From an uncultured Hungatella sp. (lineage in GTDB: Bacteria; Bacillota; Clostridia; Lachnospirales; Lachnospiraceae), in NCBI GenBank assembly GCA_947089145.1, contig CAMUJH010000005.1:40829-104828 (forward strand): DNA of 64,000 bases, read 5' to 3'. The position numbers were made by a program, and so were the translations under genes. Below are positions 26,465 through 35,295 of this stretch, piece by piece. The notes beneath the pieces were generated by a model. The model was not told where the DNA came from, did no database searches, and worked only from the letters and a program-made list of their open reading frames with translations. The stretch's first letter is position 1, and every line of letters starts with the position of its first letter.

Positions 26465-27300
26465 CTTCGTTTCCTCCTGGGATTCACCTGATTTACCGCT
26501 GCCCATAAGCATGCTCCTGCCAGAAGAAGCTGCACAATTATGCCAAGCAGCAGCCAGTCCCCTGCTGTCAGCCGCTGGAGCGAACTGCCGGTCCATGTCT
26601 GCAGTATGGAAATCCTCCGCACATTGCCCAGCTGCTCTCCCATAGCGGCTCCGAAAGGAACTCCCGGATTTAAAAGCAGCAGCCACGCAAGATAGGAGAA
26701 CCCGGAAGAACCGCTAAACCGCACGACAGCCGCTGTTCCCAAAACTAAAATTGCCATTGCGCAATAACTTGCCACTGTAGCTATGGTAGTCTTTCTGAAC
26801 ATGGAGGAACAGCAGATGCCTATGCTCCCTGACAAAACTGCCGTGGATATAAAGCTTAGTAAAAGAAGGACAATATCCTTTACTGTCACGCCGCCGTAAA
26901 TAAACACCAATGCCAATATAGGAAAGCTGGATACAATAAGCAAAATCATGGTGGACAGTCCTGTCATCAGTTTTCCGATCACAATATCCATCGGGGTCAT
27001 GCGGGTGGTGAGAAGCAGGTTCAGGGTCTGCCTCTCCCTCTCCCCGCTGATGCTCCCTGCAGTAAGGGCAGGCACAATTAAAAGGATCATCACAAATTCA
27101 ATGCATGCTACAAGAATATACAGGTTCAGAAAACTGGCATACTGGATTTCCGCCGTAGCCTTTGCCTGAGTGACCATGGAGTACATATTCAGAAGGGCGG
27201 CCAGAGACAAGATTGTATTGCATAGAAAAATTATAAGCGGAAGCCGGAATGATCGGGATCTTACCCTGGCTTCCTGCCAATAGATCGGATTAATTCTCAC
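26452..27300 (-). CDS. ABC-2 type transporter permease
   Basis: A 282-residue membrane protein with six helices and the ABC-2 motif GSISGERERQTLNLLLTTRM near residue 80, which contacts the ATPase. It pairs with the adjoining ATP-binding gene. The GTG at 27300 overlaps the ATPase stop and gives a natural start (RINPIYWQEAR); an ATG at 27324 is an alternative, but it has no clear ribosome site. Substrate unknown; by context, an envelope component or stressor. Confidence 0.85.
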   Translation of the reverse strand: MRINPIYWQEARVRSRSFRLPLIIFLCNTILSLAALLNMYSMVTQAKATAEIQYASFLNLYILVACIEFVMILLIVPALTAGSISGERERQTLNLLLTTRMTPMDIVIGKLMTGLSTMILLIVSSFPILALVFIYGGVTVKDIVLLLLSFISTAVLSGSIGICCSSMFRKTTIATVASYCAMAILVLGTAAVVRFSGSSGFSYLAWLLLLNPGVPFGAAMGEQLGNVRRISILQTWTGSSLQRLTAGDWLLLGIIVQLLLAGACLWAAVNQVNPRRKRRWKY

Positions 27301-28237
27301 TAATAAGCACCATCCCTTCCTCATGATTGATAATCTGCATAAATACGGATTCCAGGCTTCCTCTTTCCCTCACAAACCCGCAGACCATGACCCCTGCTTC
27401 GATCAGCTGCTTCAGCAGCGCTGCCTCATCCTCCTGTTCCCCGGTAAAGCCAACCATAATATCATTCTGACGTATGGTGATCGTCTCCACATAGGGGTGG
27501 GACCGCAGCAAATTCAATGCCTTCTCTTTATTTCTGCACACTGTGATCAGCAAAGGGCTTCTTACATTGATCTGGTTTAAAATATCGTTTATAGAGCCTT
27601 CCAGCACCATTTTCCCCTGTTCAACGATCCCGATGTCTGTACAAACCTCTGACAGTTCCGATAAAATGTGGGAACTGATGACAACGGTCTTCCCCTGCTC
27701 CCGAAGTTCCTTTAAAATCTCCTTAAATTCATATCTGGTTCCCGGGTCCAGCCCTGACGTAGGTTCATCCATAACGAGAATCGGCGGGTTATGGATCAGT
27801 GCCCTTGCCAGGCAAAGCCTCTGCTTCATTCCTCTGGACAGCCCATCCACATAATAATCTGACTTTTCTCCCAGTCCCACCTGCTCCAGCAGATCCCAGG
27901 AACGTTTCCTTGCGTTTAACCCGTATAGGCCGCCGCAGGCAGAAAACAGCTCCATATATTCCCAAACTTTAAGATTGTCGTAAACGCCAAAGAAATCAGG
28001 GACATAGCCGATTTTTTCCATAACCTTTCCCGGTTCTTTCATTGCGTCTATGCCATCTACGATCACGCTGCCGCTGTCCGGAAGCAGCAGCCCTGTAAGG
28101 ATCTTTATGGTCGTGGTTTTCCCTGCTCCGTTTGGCCCTACAAACCCGTACAGAGCCCCTGCATTTACGCACATGCACAGTCCGTCCAGGGCAGCCATAC
28201 GGCCATACATCTTTTTCAGGCCTTCCACTTTCAGCAT
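27290..28237 (-). CDS. ABC transporter ATP-binding protein
   Basis: A 315-residue ATPase with Walker A GPNGAGKTTTIKIL near residue 35, signature LSRGMKQRLCLARAL near 135 and Walker B ILVMDEPTSGLDPG. The ~80-residue C-terminal extension is typical of ABC-2 exporters such as CcmA/NatA types. It abuts the preceding large membrane protein (shared base at 28237) and overlaps the permease. Confidence 0.92.
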   Translation of the reverse strand: MLKVEGLKKMYGRMAALDGLCMCVNAGALYGFVGPNGAGKTTTIKILTGLLLPDSGSVIVDGIDAMKEPGKVMEKIGYVPDFFGVYDNLKVWEYMELFSACGGLYGLNARKRSWDLLEQVGLGEKSDYYVDGLSRGMKQRLCLARALIHNPPILVMDEPTSGLDPGTRYEFKEILKELREQGKTVVISSHILSELSEVCTDIGIVEQGKMVLEGSINDILNQINVRSPLLITVCRNKEKALNLLRSHPYVETITIRQNDIMVGFTGEQEDEAALLKQLIEAGVMVCGFVRERGSLESVFMQIINHEEGMVLISEN

Positions 28238-30696
28238 TATCCTTCCCTCCCCACAATCTCCACCATAGGAAGCAATACATTCAAATTATAGTCCGCCCTG
28301 TTTTCATAAACATATTTAACTGTAACCGAATTGCCTGGTGAAAGGTAAGGCGCCAGGTCATGTTCCTCATACACTTCTTTCATGGAATCCATTAAATCAA
28401 ATTTTCCTGTACTGTGATTATAAAAATAAATGTTTCCTGCAAACAGATTTAAATTGCGTCCGGCCCCTTGCCCTGTAAAGACAGAGGACACAGGGCGTAA
28501 TATGAGTTTTTCAATCTGTACGTCATTTCCTAAAGAATACTCCAGCGTTACCGGATCTCCTCCATACAGCATGTTGCCGGCGGAATCATAGCTTCCCCCT
28601 GACACCTGCGGCTTCCGGATCAGCCCCGACCGGTAAATCACCTGATCATCGCTGGAATACACATTGATGTCCGAAGCTGCCACGGTCTTTCCCTCAGCCC
28701 TTCCGCTGTTGAGAAGGTGCGCCCCATCCTCGTCGCTCTGGCTCAGAACGCCGATGATCTTGGCATTAGGCGAATAGTCCGGCATAAAATTATTAAGATA
28801 GAAGGTCAGCACATTGGTTTTCGCCACTGCCTCCAGATACCGGTCATTGTTTATATCCGCCTTCTCAAATTCGTTCTGCCCTGACAGATAGGAGGCCACC
28901 TGATAGGCATGATTTAACGGATATGTCAAAACTTCCAGTCCGTCCAGGGAGTATGGTATCCCTGGCTCCATATCTCCAAGATAGATCAGTTTGCCGTAAA
29001 GAAGCACTGCGCAGTCTTCCAGAGTCTCCTTAAAATGGCTGGTAATCGTTCCTGTATATTTCCCCTGGACAATCTCAATCTCCCCATCAAATCCCACTCC
29101 TTCCGCGTTGGCTGTCACTTTGTCCATCTGAAAATATCTCGCGTCAAAAGCCGGCACTGACTGGATCGATACAACCGTTTTGTCATGAAGGTAGTCTGCT
29201 TTTATGCTGTATTCTTCCATTCCTGTAAACTGCTTTCTCGCCCCTGACTGCTCCGTGCCATAATAATTTTGAGTTACGGGCTTTACCCAGTAGCCGGAAG
29301 CCAGTTCTGACTCATGGGGCCTGTTATATGGGGCCTGAATATTCATGTAGGCCGTGTCGCTGACCGTATCATAAGTAACCTCCAAAAAACGGGCGTAGGT
29401 ATAAAACGTGTCCTTAAACCGCGTTGTGCTTCCCATTAGCCAAATAATCACTGTAAACAGCACAGACAGAACCATGACGCTGCCCATGTAGTATTCTGTC
29501 AGATCGCGCTGTTTTAAAAAGACATACAATCCGATTCCTGCCAGAAATACGTAGATCATGATCTCCATGGTATAGAGCGCCATATTGGGAAGCCGCCTTA
29601 CATTACCTGTATTAAGCATATCTCTTACTGACCAGTACTGTCCGGTGTTGCCACTGTATGCCGACTCCGCCAGAGCGGTGATCCTGTCCTCCCCCAAAAT
29701 CCCCGTAAGAAGTTTATCCAGGTAGGAGGGATTTTCCCGGCAAAAAGCGCCGATGTCCACAAAGTCATAGGCAGCTACAGCAATGATGCCTCTTCGGTAG
29801 GTTACAGTGCTCAGAAGAACCTGGGAGTCATCTTCCAGCAAAATGTTTCCTCCTGACAGAGAAAATTCCACGCAGGGGATCTCCAGAATAGAGGGGCTGG
29901 GAGTTTCCTGGGTGTAATGATCCCTCATATCAATGTGGCGAAGGCGGGGTTCCTCATACATCTCCTCCAGCAGCTCCGGTGCAAATCTGCCTAAAGTGCC
30001 GTCAACATTCATGCCGGTTCCCATTATCATTACTCCTCCGCTGCGCACCCATTCAATAAGCACCTGGCTCTGCGCGTCTGACAGATCCCGGATGCGGAAA
30101 TCCGTAACAAGCATCACATCAATCATGTCCAGGCCCAATTTATCTTCTGGAAAATTCAGCGTATCAAAGGGTATGGTTTTGGTGCGGAGCATGCCATAGT
30201 CCACTCCCACTCTGTCCCACCCTGTAAGGGCCTCCGGCACATTGCTTAAAACGCCTACAAATAATTCCGGCACATCCAGGCTGAAGTCCAGCTGCAGCCG
30301 CTTTTGGGCCGCCTGCTGTCCCTGTCCGTCTACCACTGTTGCAAACAGCTGATCCGACCGGTTTCCCATAGGAATGTACAGATGCATTTCCTGTTCCTGC
30401 CCCGGGTCTGCAAAAACGGGATAATCATAGCGGTAAACCTCATAGTCCGATTCCATTACCAGAATCTGGAGCTTTCCGTCTAATGCCGCTCCTCCCTGAT
30501 TCTGTATGCTTACATCCAGCGGCACATACCTGCCGCTTTTTGCCGCCCCTTCATATCCGTATTCCACGTCCAGGACGATTTTTAACTGTTCCTGGTCTTC
30601 CATGCCGTCATATGCGCCCGCCCACAGGGTCATAACGGCAGAAAGGGCCAGCACAAATACCAGCGGCCCTATAAGCAGTCTCTTTTTAAAATTCAT
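28237..30696 (-). CDS. Large membrane protein with GATase-like domain
   Basis: An 819-residue protein with an N-terminal signal/anchor (LLIGPLVFVLALSAVMTLWAG), beta-sandwich-like extracytoplasmic part, a class I glutamine-amidotransferase-like fold (MLVTDFRIRDLSDAQSQVLI through GGVMIMGTGM, residues ~185-240; no catalytic Cys-His pair evident), two central membrane helices (~375-430) and a large C-terminal outer domain. Comparable proteins often neighbour ABC-2 exporters in Firmicutes. ATG 30696 has GGGAG 6 nt upstream and overlaps the kinase gene by 11 bp. Possibly a sensor or accessory to the transporter. Confidence 0.75.
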   Translation of the reverse strand: MNFKKRLLIGPLVFVLALSAVMTLWAGAYDGMEDQEQLKIVLDVEYGYEGAAKSGRYVPLDVSIQNQGGAALDGKLQILVMESDYEVYRYDYPVFADPGQEQEMHLYIPMGNRSDQLFATVVDGQGQQAAQKRLQLDFSLDVPELFVGVLSNVPEALTGWDRVGVDYGMLRTKTIPFDTLNFPEDKLGLDMIDVMLVTDFRIRDLSDAQSQVLIEWVRSGGVMIMGTGMNVDGTLGRFAPELLEEMYEEPRLRHIDMRDHYTQETPSPSILEIPCVEFSLSGGNILLEDDSQVLLSTVTYRRGIIAVAAYDFVDIGAFCRENPSYLDKLLTGILGEDRITALAESAYSGNTGQYWSVRDMLNTGNVRRLPNMALYTMEIMIYVFLAGIGLYVFLKQRDLTEYYMGSVMVLSVLFTVIIWLMGSTTRFKDTFYTYARFLEVTYDTVSDTAYMNIQAPYNRPHESELASGYWVKPVTQNYYGTEQSGARKQFTGMEEYSIKADYLHDKTVVSIQSVPAFDARYFQMDKVTANAEGVGFDGEIEIVQGKYTGTITSHFKETLEDCAVLLYGKLIYLGDMEPGIPYSLDGLEVLTYPLNHAYQVASYLSGQNEFEKADINNDRYLEAVAKTNVLTFYLNNFMPDYSPNAKIIGVLSQSDEDGAHLLNSGRAEGKTVAASDINVYSSDDQVIYRSGLIRKPQVSGGSYDSAGNMLYGGDPVTLEYSLGNDVQIEKLILRPVSSVFTGQGAGRNLNLFAGNIYFYNHSTGKFDLMDSMKEVYEEHDLAPYLSPGNSVTVKYVYENRADYNLNVLLPMVEIVGREG

Positions 30697-31837
30697 GTTT
30701 TTCTCCCGGGTTTCCGAAGTTTTCTTTATTAATATCAAAATCCACCTGAAGCCTGACTGTAAACACAGTGCCGTTCAGATCACTGGCCACTCCTATGGTT
30801 CCGCCATGCATCTCCACAATATTCCTGGCAATGGCCAGCCCAAGTCCGGTTCCTCCTGTATTGGAGGAGCGGGACTGTTCCACCCTGTAAAATTTCTCAA
30901 ACAAAAGAGGAAGCTCCTCTTTCGGTATTACATATCCATAGTTGGTGACAGACACGGTTACCATGGTTTCCGCAGCATGAATCTTCACCACAATGCGTTT
31001 TCCCTCTGCCCCGTATTTAATTGCATTATTGATCAGATTATCAAACAGTCTGGCCAGCAGATTTCCGTCTGCATTAATCATCTTTGCCGGAACGTTGCTC
31101 TGCAATTCGTATGCCAGATTTTTATCCATGAAATTGGGATAGAATTCCTCCAGAAGCTGGCTTAACAGTTTTACAATGTCTACCTTTGTAACTTTCATGG
31201 ATACTTTTCCGTAATTCAGCTTGGTGAATCCAAATAAGTCCTCTATAAGCTTCTCCAGACGTTTTGCTTTTGTGTAGGTGATATTAATATATTTTTTCTC
31301 CATCTCCGGGGTTATATTCGTGGAGACAGACAGCAGTTCCAGATAGCCGATGATAGATGTCAGCGGAGTTCTCAAGTCATGGGCTATGTTGGTAATCAGC
31401 TCATTTTTCGTTCGTTCTGATTCCCGCTCCTTATCCATCAAAGTACGGATATCTCCCACCATTTTGTTGAGATTGGCAGCCATGGCGGAAAATTCGTCAT
31501 CTCCTACTACCTCCACAGTGGTATTTAAGTCGCCCTCGGAAATATTGCGGATCGCAGTGGAAAGCTTTATGATATAGTCCATAGATTTTTTCTGCAGTAC
31601 AAGAAAAGCCGCAGAAAACGTGGCGATTCCAGCCAACACGTACAGAAGCGTGATGACTGCGTCCGGCTGATAAAAGACAGCCTGCAGGGATTTCTCCCTG
31701 CCCTGCCTCACGGCGTACTCTCCCAGCATCGTAAGATTGGTCACGAGGAACAGATCCACCAGGCAGGCAAACATGGCACTGAGTATAATATTGGTGATCA
31801 CTCTTGTATGAAACCGGCGGCTCATATCATTTTTCAA
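30686..31837 (-). CDS. Sensor histidine kinase, VanS-like
   Basis: A 383-residue kinase with two membrane helices (about 12-32 and 58-80) around a short outer loop, a HAMP segment, a phosphoacceptor His in ITNIAHDLRTPLTSI near residue 153, and an ATPase domain with DNLINNAIKYG and GTGLGLAIARNIVEMHGG. The short outer loop suggests sensing inside the membrane or through the neighbouring transporter. The TTG at 31837 has AGGG 7 nt upstream; ATG 31825 is an alternative. Overlaps the regulator gene. Confidence 0.9.
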   Translation of the reverse strand: MKNDMSRRFHTRVITNIILSAMFACLVDLFLVTNLTMLGEYAVRQGREKSLQAVFYQPDAVITLLYVLAGIATFSAAFLVLQKKSMDYIIKLSTAIRNISEGDLNTTVEVVGDDEFSAMAANLNKMVGDIRTLMDKERESERTKNELITNIAHDLRTPLTSIIGYLELLSVSTNITPEMEKKYINITYTKAKRLEKLIEDLFGFTKLNYGKVSMKVTKVDIVKLLSQLLEEFYPNFMDKNLAYELQSNVPAKMINADGNLLARLFDNLINNAIKYGAEGKRIVVKIHAAETMVTVSVTNYGYVIPKEELPLLFEKFYRVEQSRSSNTGGTGLGLAIARNIVEMHGGTIGVASDLNGTVFTVRLQVDFDINKENFGNPGEKHEF

Positions 31838-32531
31838 TTTTGTACCCTACCCCCCACACCGTGGTGATAATCTTATTCTGCCTGGTATCTTCTTTCATCT
31901 TTCCTCTAAGGCGCCGGATATGTACCATGACCGTATTATTGGCCTCATAAACCTTCTCATTCCACACCTTCTCAAAAATCTCGTCAGTACTGAACACCTT
32001 TCCCGGGTTGGAGGCCAGGAGATATAAAATGTCAAATTCAATGGGAGTCAGCTTTATCTCTTCCCCATAAACCGTTACCTTATGATTATCTTTATTAATC
32101 ACCAGACCTTTAATGGAAATCTCGTTTCTGTCTTCTTCCCTGGATGCACTGTTGGGATTTAACTGAGTATAGCGCCGCAGCTGGGATTTTACCCTGGCTG
32201 TCAGCTCCAGAGGATTAAACGGCTTTACCACATAATCATCTGCCCCTGTGCCAAGGCCCAGGATCTTGTCAAGGTCTGTAGAGCGGGCACTGAGCATAAT
32301 AATCGGAATGTTATTGGTTTCCCGTATCTTTTTGCACATCTCCAGGCCATCCATTCCCGGCATCATAATATCGAGAAGCACCAGATGAATCTCTTCTTTC
32401 TCAAGAATGTTCAGCCCGTCCTGGGCATTGCCTGCCTTAAATACTCTATATCCATCGCTGACCAGATAAATTTCCACCAGGTCCGCAATCTCATTTTCAT
32501 CATCAACTACCAGAATACTGATCTGTGACAT
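31827..32531 (-). CDS. OmpR/PhoB-family response regulator, VanR-like
   Basis: A 234-residue regulator. The receiver domain has DDE near residue 10 and the phosphoacceptor in LVLLDIMMPGMDG near residue 54. The winged-helix domain follows, with LTPIEFDILYLLASNPG and a VHIRRLRGKM recognition helix. AAAGGAGG lies 7 nt before the ATG. As first gene of the nine-gene run it likely controls that run. A -10-like TATGAT lies about 60 bp upstream. Confidence 0.92.
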   Translation of the reverse strand: MSQISILVVDDENEIADLVEIYLVSDGYRVFKAGNAQDGLNILEKEEIHLVLLDIMMPGMDGLEMCKKIRETNNIPIIMLSARSTDLDKILGLGTGADDYVVKPFNPLELTARVKSQLRRYTQLNPNSASREEDRNEISIKGLVINKDNHKVTVYGEEIKLTPIEFDILYLLASNPGKVFSTDEIFEKVWNEKVYEANNTVMVHIRRLRGKMKEDTRQNKIITTVWGVGYKIEK

Positions 32532-32706
32532 GGAATGTCCTCCTTTTTCTGCAGCGTTTCTTTCCAGGTTCGCCTTTGTCTATCCATCATACCACATAAA
32601 AGGGGATTTTGCTTTACTTTTTCATTAAAAAAACACAGGGGAATCTCTGTCAAATTCCCGGAAGTTCCCTTACATGGCTATAATTTTCAGTGCTAAGGGA
32701 AGATCG

Positions 32707-32860
32707 TTAAGGCGAAGCTGCAGGCAGGCCGTTGAGTGTCCTGCTGCTGTCCGGGTTCAGGTTTGCAGGACATTCCGATGAGCCAAAAAGCGTGTCTCAT
32801 CTCCATAGCAAAATTCACCCGGACAGCAGCAGGACACTCAACGGCAAAAGCAGAATCCGC
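32707..32860 (+). repeat. 154-bp structured element, copy A
   Basis: Order: conserved lead-in TTAAGGCGAAGCTGC, a 29-nt stem arm (32728-32756), a 60-nt loop, the perfectly complementary arm (32817-32845), then conserved AAAAGCAGAATCCGC. The loop has a nested stem GATGAG/CTCATC (32777-32782/32796-32801) and an outer TTTGC/GCAAA pairing. Lead-in, loop and trailer match copy C; the stem does not. No frame, T tract or terminator logic explains it. Confidence 0.75.
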
Positions 32861-32994
32861 CGGCCTAAATCCTTGAGCAGATGACGCCGGCCCATACACG
32901 GAAAGCCTTCTCTATATCAATCATTAGCATTAGCGCTGCGGGCAAACCATGCTCACATAACCATTAAATTTCCTGCAGCATATCATCAGATTAA

Positions 32995-33148
32995 GCGAAT
33001 TCTGCTTTTGCCCCAAGGGCTCCATCTCCTGGCAGGGTGAATTAATGCCGTGGAGAAGAGACCTGTTTTTCGGGCTCTTCGGAACGTTTGGCAATTCTGA
33101 ACCCTGCCAGGAGATGGAGCCCTTGGGGCCTGCGGCAACTCCGCCTAA
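32995..33148 (-). repeat. 154-bp structured element, copy C (inverted)
   Basis: Read on the minus strand: lead-in TTAGGCGGAGTTGC, a 28-nt arm (33128 to 33101), a 62-nt loop, the perfect partner arm (33038 to 33011), then trailer AAAAGCAGAATTCGC. The loop shares TTCCGA, GAGCC, AAAAA, GTCTC and TCTCCA blocks with copy A; the nested stem is GAAGAG/CTCTTC, a compensated change. About 12 of 28 stem positions differ from copy A, yet both stems pair perfectly. Confidence 0.75.
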
Positions 33149-33153
33149 TCCCC

Positions 33154-35292
33154 TTATTCCGTCTCCCTCTCCACCGGGACAAACACCCTTTTATCCTCCG
33201 GCTCCTCTAAAGCCTGCTGCCTCTTTACCGCTTCCACGGCCTCCTGGCAGAACCTTTCCTGTGCGCACAGGGGCGTCTTTCCCCTTCTGTCAACCTTCGC
33301 ATAACTTCCGTCGGGCTGCAGGATATGAGCCTTCATATTGTCGTCCAGCTGAACCTGCAGAATATGGATCGCTTTCTCTTTAAGCTTCTCATCCAGAACA
33401 GGGAACACGATCTCCACCCGCCGGTCCAGGTTCCTGGGCATCCAGTCTGCGCTTCCCATGTACACTTCAGGAAACTCGTCATTTTCAAAATAGAAAATGC
33501 GGATATGTTCAAGGAAATTGCCTACAATAGAGCGAACTGTAATATTTTCGCTAAGGTTAGGAACTCCTGCCTTAAGGCAGCAGATTCCCCTGACAATCAA
33601 ATCAATCTTTACGCCTGCGCATGAAGCCTCATACAAAGCCGCAATAATATCCCTGTCGCACAGGGAATTTACCTTGGCAATAATTCTCGCGCTTCTTCCT
33701 GCCTTTGCATGGTCGGTTTCCCGCTTAATCATGCGAAGGAATCTTTTCCGCAGCCAGATCGGCGCCACTGCCAGCTGATTCCAGTGAAGAGGTTCCGAGT
33801 ACCCGGACATCATGTTGAAAACCGCCGTAGCGTCCTCTCCGATCTGGGGATGGCATGTAAGGATTCCGCAGTCTGTATACAGCTTCGCCGTAGAATCATT
33901 GTAATTGCCTGTACCCAGATGGACATAACGGCGAATTCCGTCTTCCTCCCGGCGTACTACCAAGGTAATCTTGGAATGGGTCTTCAATCCCAGCAGGCCG
34001 TAGATTACATGGCATCCCGCCTTTTCCAACGTCTTAGCCCAGTTAATATTGTTCTCCTCATCAAACCTGGCTTTCAATTCCACCAGGACAAATACCTGCT
34101 TGCCCCGGTCCGCCGCCTCCGCCAGCGCAGCCACAATCGGCGAGTTGCCGCTGACGCGGTACAGCGTCTGCTTAATAGCCAGCACCTGCGGATCTCTGGC
34201 AGCGGTCTTTACAAAACTCACCACCGGGTCAAAGGATTCATATGGGTGATGCAGAAGAATGTCTCCTTTGCGGATATTGGTAAAGATGTCATCCTCATTC
34301 ATAAAGGCAGGGTTAGGCTGAGGGGTATATCTGGGGGCCTTCAGATGGTCAAAGCCATCCATTCCGTACATCTTCATAAGAAATGTCAGATCCAGGGGGC
34401 CGCTGATAGCAAAAATATCCTCAGAATGGATATCCAGTTCCTTTTTCAGACGCTTCAGCAGCCGTTTGTCTGTATTTTCCTCGATCTCCAGGCGGATTGC
34501 TTCCCCCCATCTGCGCTTCTTTAACTGCTTCTCGATTTCCTTTAATAAATCCTCGGCCTCTTCCTCGTCTATAGTCAGATCTGCGTTTCTCATGATCCGA
34601 AACGGATGGGCATCCAGAACTTCGTGTTTTACAAACAGGGAGGAAATATTTCGCTCTATGATCTCCTCCAGCAGGATTACTACCCGCTCCTTGTCTGACG
34701 GAATCTCCACAATGCGGGGAAGAACGCTGGGTACCTGAACCATGGCAAAATCCAGCTGCTCCGGCTTCTCCTTTTCTTTAATAAGCGCGGCAATATTCAG
34801 AGATTTATTGTATATCAGCGGGAAGGGCCTGGAAGAATCCACTGCCATAGGAGTCAAAACCGGGTACACGTTGGAGCGGAAGTATTCATCTGCAAACTTC
34901 CCTTCCTCCTCTGTCAGCTCTTCATGCCTGGCAACAATGCGAAGGCCGTTCTGCCGCAGCGCAGGAAGGAGAGAACGGTTATAAGTGGAATATTGAAGCG
35001 CCACCAGGTCATGGGTTTTTTCCCCTATCTTTTCTAACTGCTCCTCAGGCTTTAGCCCTGCTATGTCCGGCTTGGAATATTTTGCATGAACCATGTCTTT
35101 TAAAGAAGCTACCCGCACCATGAAAAACTCGTCCAGGTTGGAGGCCGTTATGCTTAAAAATTTCAGCCGCTCAAACAGCGGCAGGCTTTTATCTCTTGCC
35201 TCTTCCAAAATCCGATAATCAAATTCCAGCCAGCTTAATTCTCGGTTTACATAATTCTCACACTTTATATATCGTGAATCTATCTCAGCCAC
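33154..35292 (-). CDS. ppk: Polyphosphate kinase 1
   Basis: A 712-residue RNA-degradosome/Ppk1 family enzyme that polymerises ATP gamma-phosphate into polyphosphate. The N-terminal domain starts YVNRELSWLEFDYRILEEA; the catalytic core has IKQTLYRVSG, the phosphorylated histidine in LKTHSKITLVVRRE, and VHLGTGNYNDSTAKLYTD; GSADWMPRNLDRRVE is the second active-site element. It lies 3 bp after ppx, forming a synthesis/degradation operon. Confidence 0.95.
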   Translation of the reverse strand: MAEIDSRYIKCENYVNRELSWLEFDYRILEEARDKSLPLFERLKFLSITASNLDEFFMVRVASLKDMVHAKYSKPDIAGLKPEEQLEKIGEKTHDLVALQYSTYNRSLLPALRQNGLRIVARHEELTEEEGKFADEYFRSNVYPVLTPMAVDSSRPFPLIYNKSLNIAALIKEKEKPEQLDFAMVQVPSVLPRIVEIPSDKERVVILLEEIIERNISSLFVKHEVLDAHPFRIMRNADLTIDEEEAEDLLKEIEKQLKKRRWGEAIRLEIEENTDKRLLKRLKKELDIHSEDIFAISGPLDLTFLMKMYGMDGFDHLKAPRYTPQPNPAFMNEDDIFTNIRKGDILLHHPYESFDPVVSFVKTAARDPQVLAIKQTLYRVSGNSPIVAALAEAADRGKQVFVLVELKARFDEENNINWAKTLEKAGCHVIYGLLGLKTHSKITLVVRREEDGIRRYVHLGTGNYNDSTAKLYTDCGILTCHPQIGEDATAVFNMMSGYSEPLHWNQLAVAPIWLRKRFLRMIKRETDHAKAGRSARIIAKVNSLCDRDIIAALYEASCAGVKIDLIVRGICCLKAGVPNLSENITVRSIVGNFLEHIRIFYFENDEFPEVYMGSADWMPRNLDRRVEIVFPVLDEKLKEKAIHILQVQLDDNMKAHILQPDGSYAKVDRRGKTPLCAQERFCQEAVEAVKRQQALEEPEDKRVFVPVERETE

Positions 35293-35295
35293 GGC

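Larger units (their letters stand above)
32532..33153. other. 622-bp gene-free region with structured DNA
   Basis: Between the response-regulator start and the ppk stop no coding frame is convincing. The first ~170 bp hold the regulator's promoter and leader. The rest is occupied by two inverted 154-bp elements (32707-32860 and 32995-33148) and a 134-bp spacer. The inner borders, GGCAAAAGCAGAAT and ATTCTGCTTTTGCC (32843-32856 / 32999-33012), are inverted repeats too, so the whole region can fold as three adjoining stems. Confidence 0.8.

Noticed and set aside
25520-26686. Longer N-terminal extension of the Tim44-like protein to 26686
   Set aside because: The extra residues are antisense-style low-complexity and overlap the permease gene; GGAGG supports the start at 26464.
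32728-33128. CRISPR array or simple rho-independent terminators
   Set aside because: There are only two copies, inverted, with stems of differing sequence; no regular repeats and spacers, no T tracts, and loops of about 60 nt are too long for terminators.
32728-33128. Integron attC sites
   Set aside because: Stems are perfect rather than imperfect, no GTTRRRY-type core was seen at the bases, and no integrase or cassette genes are nearby.
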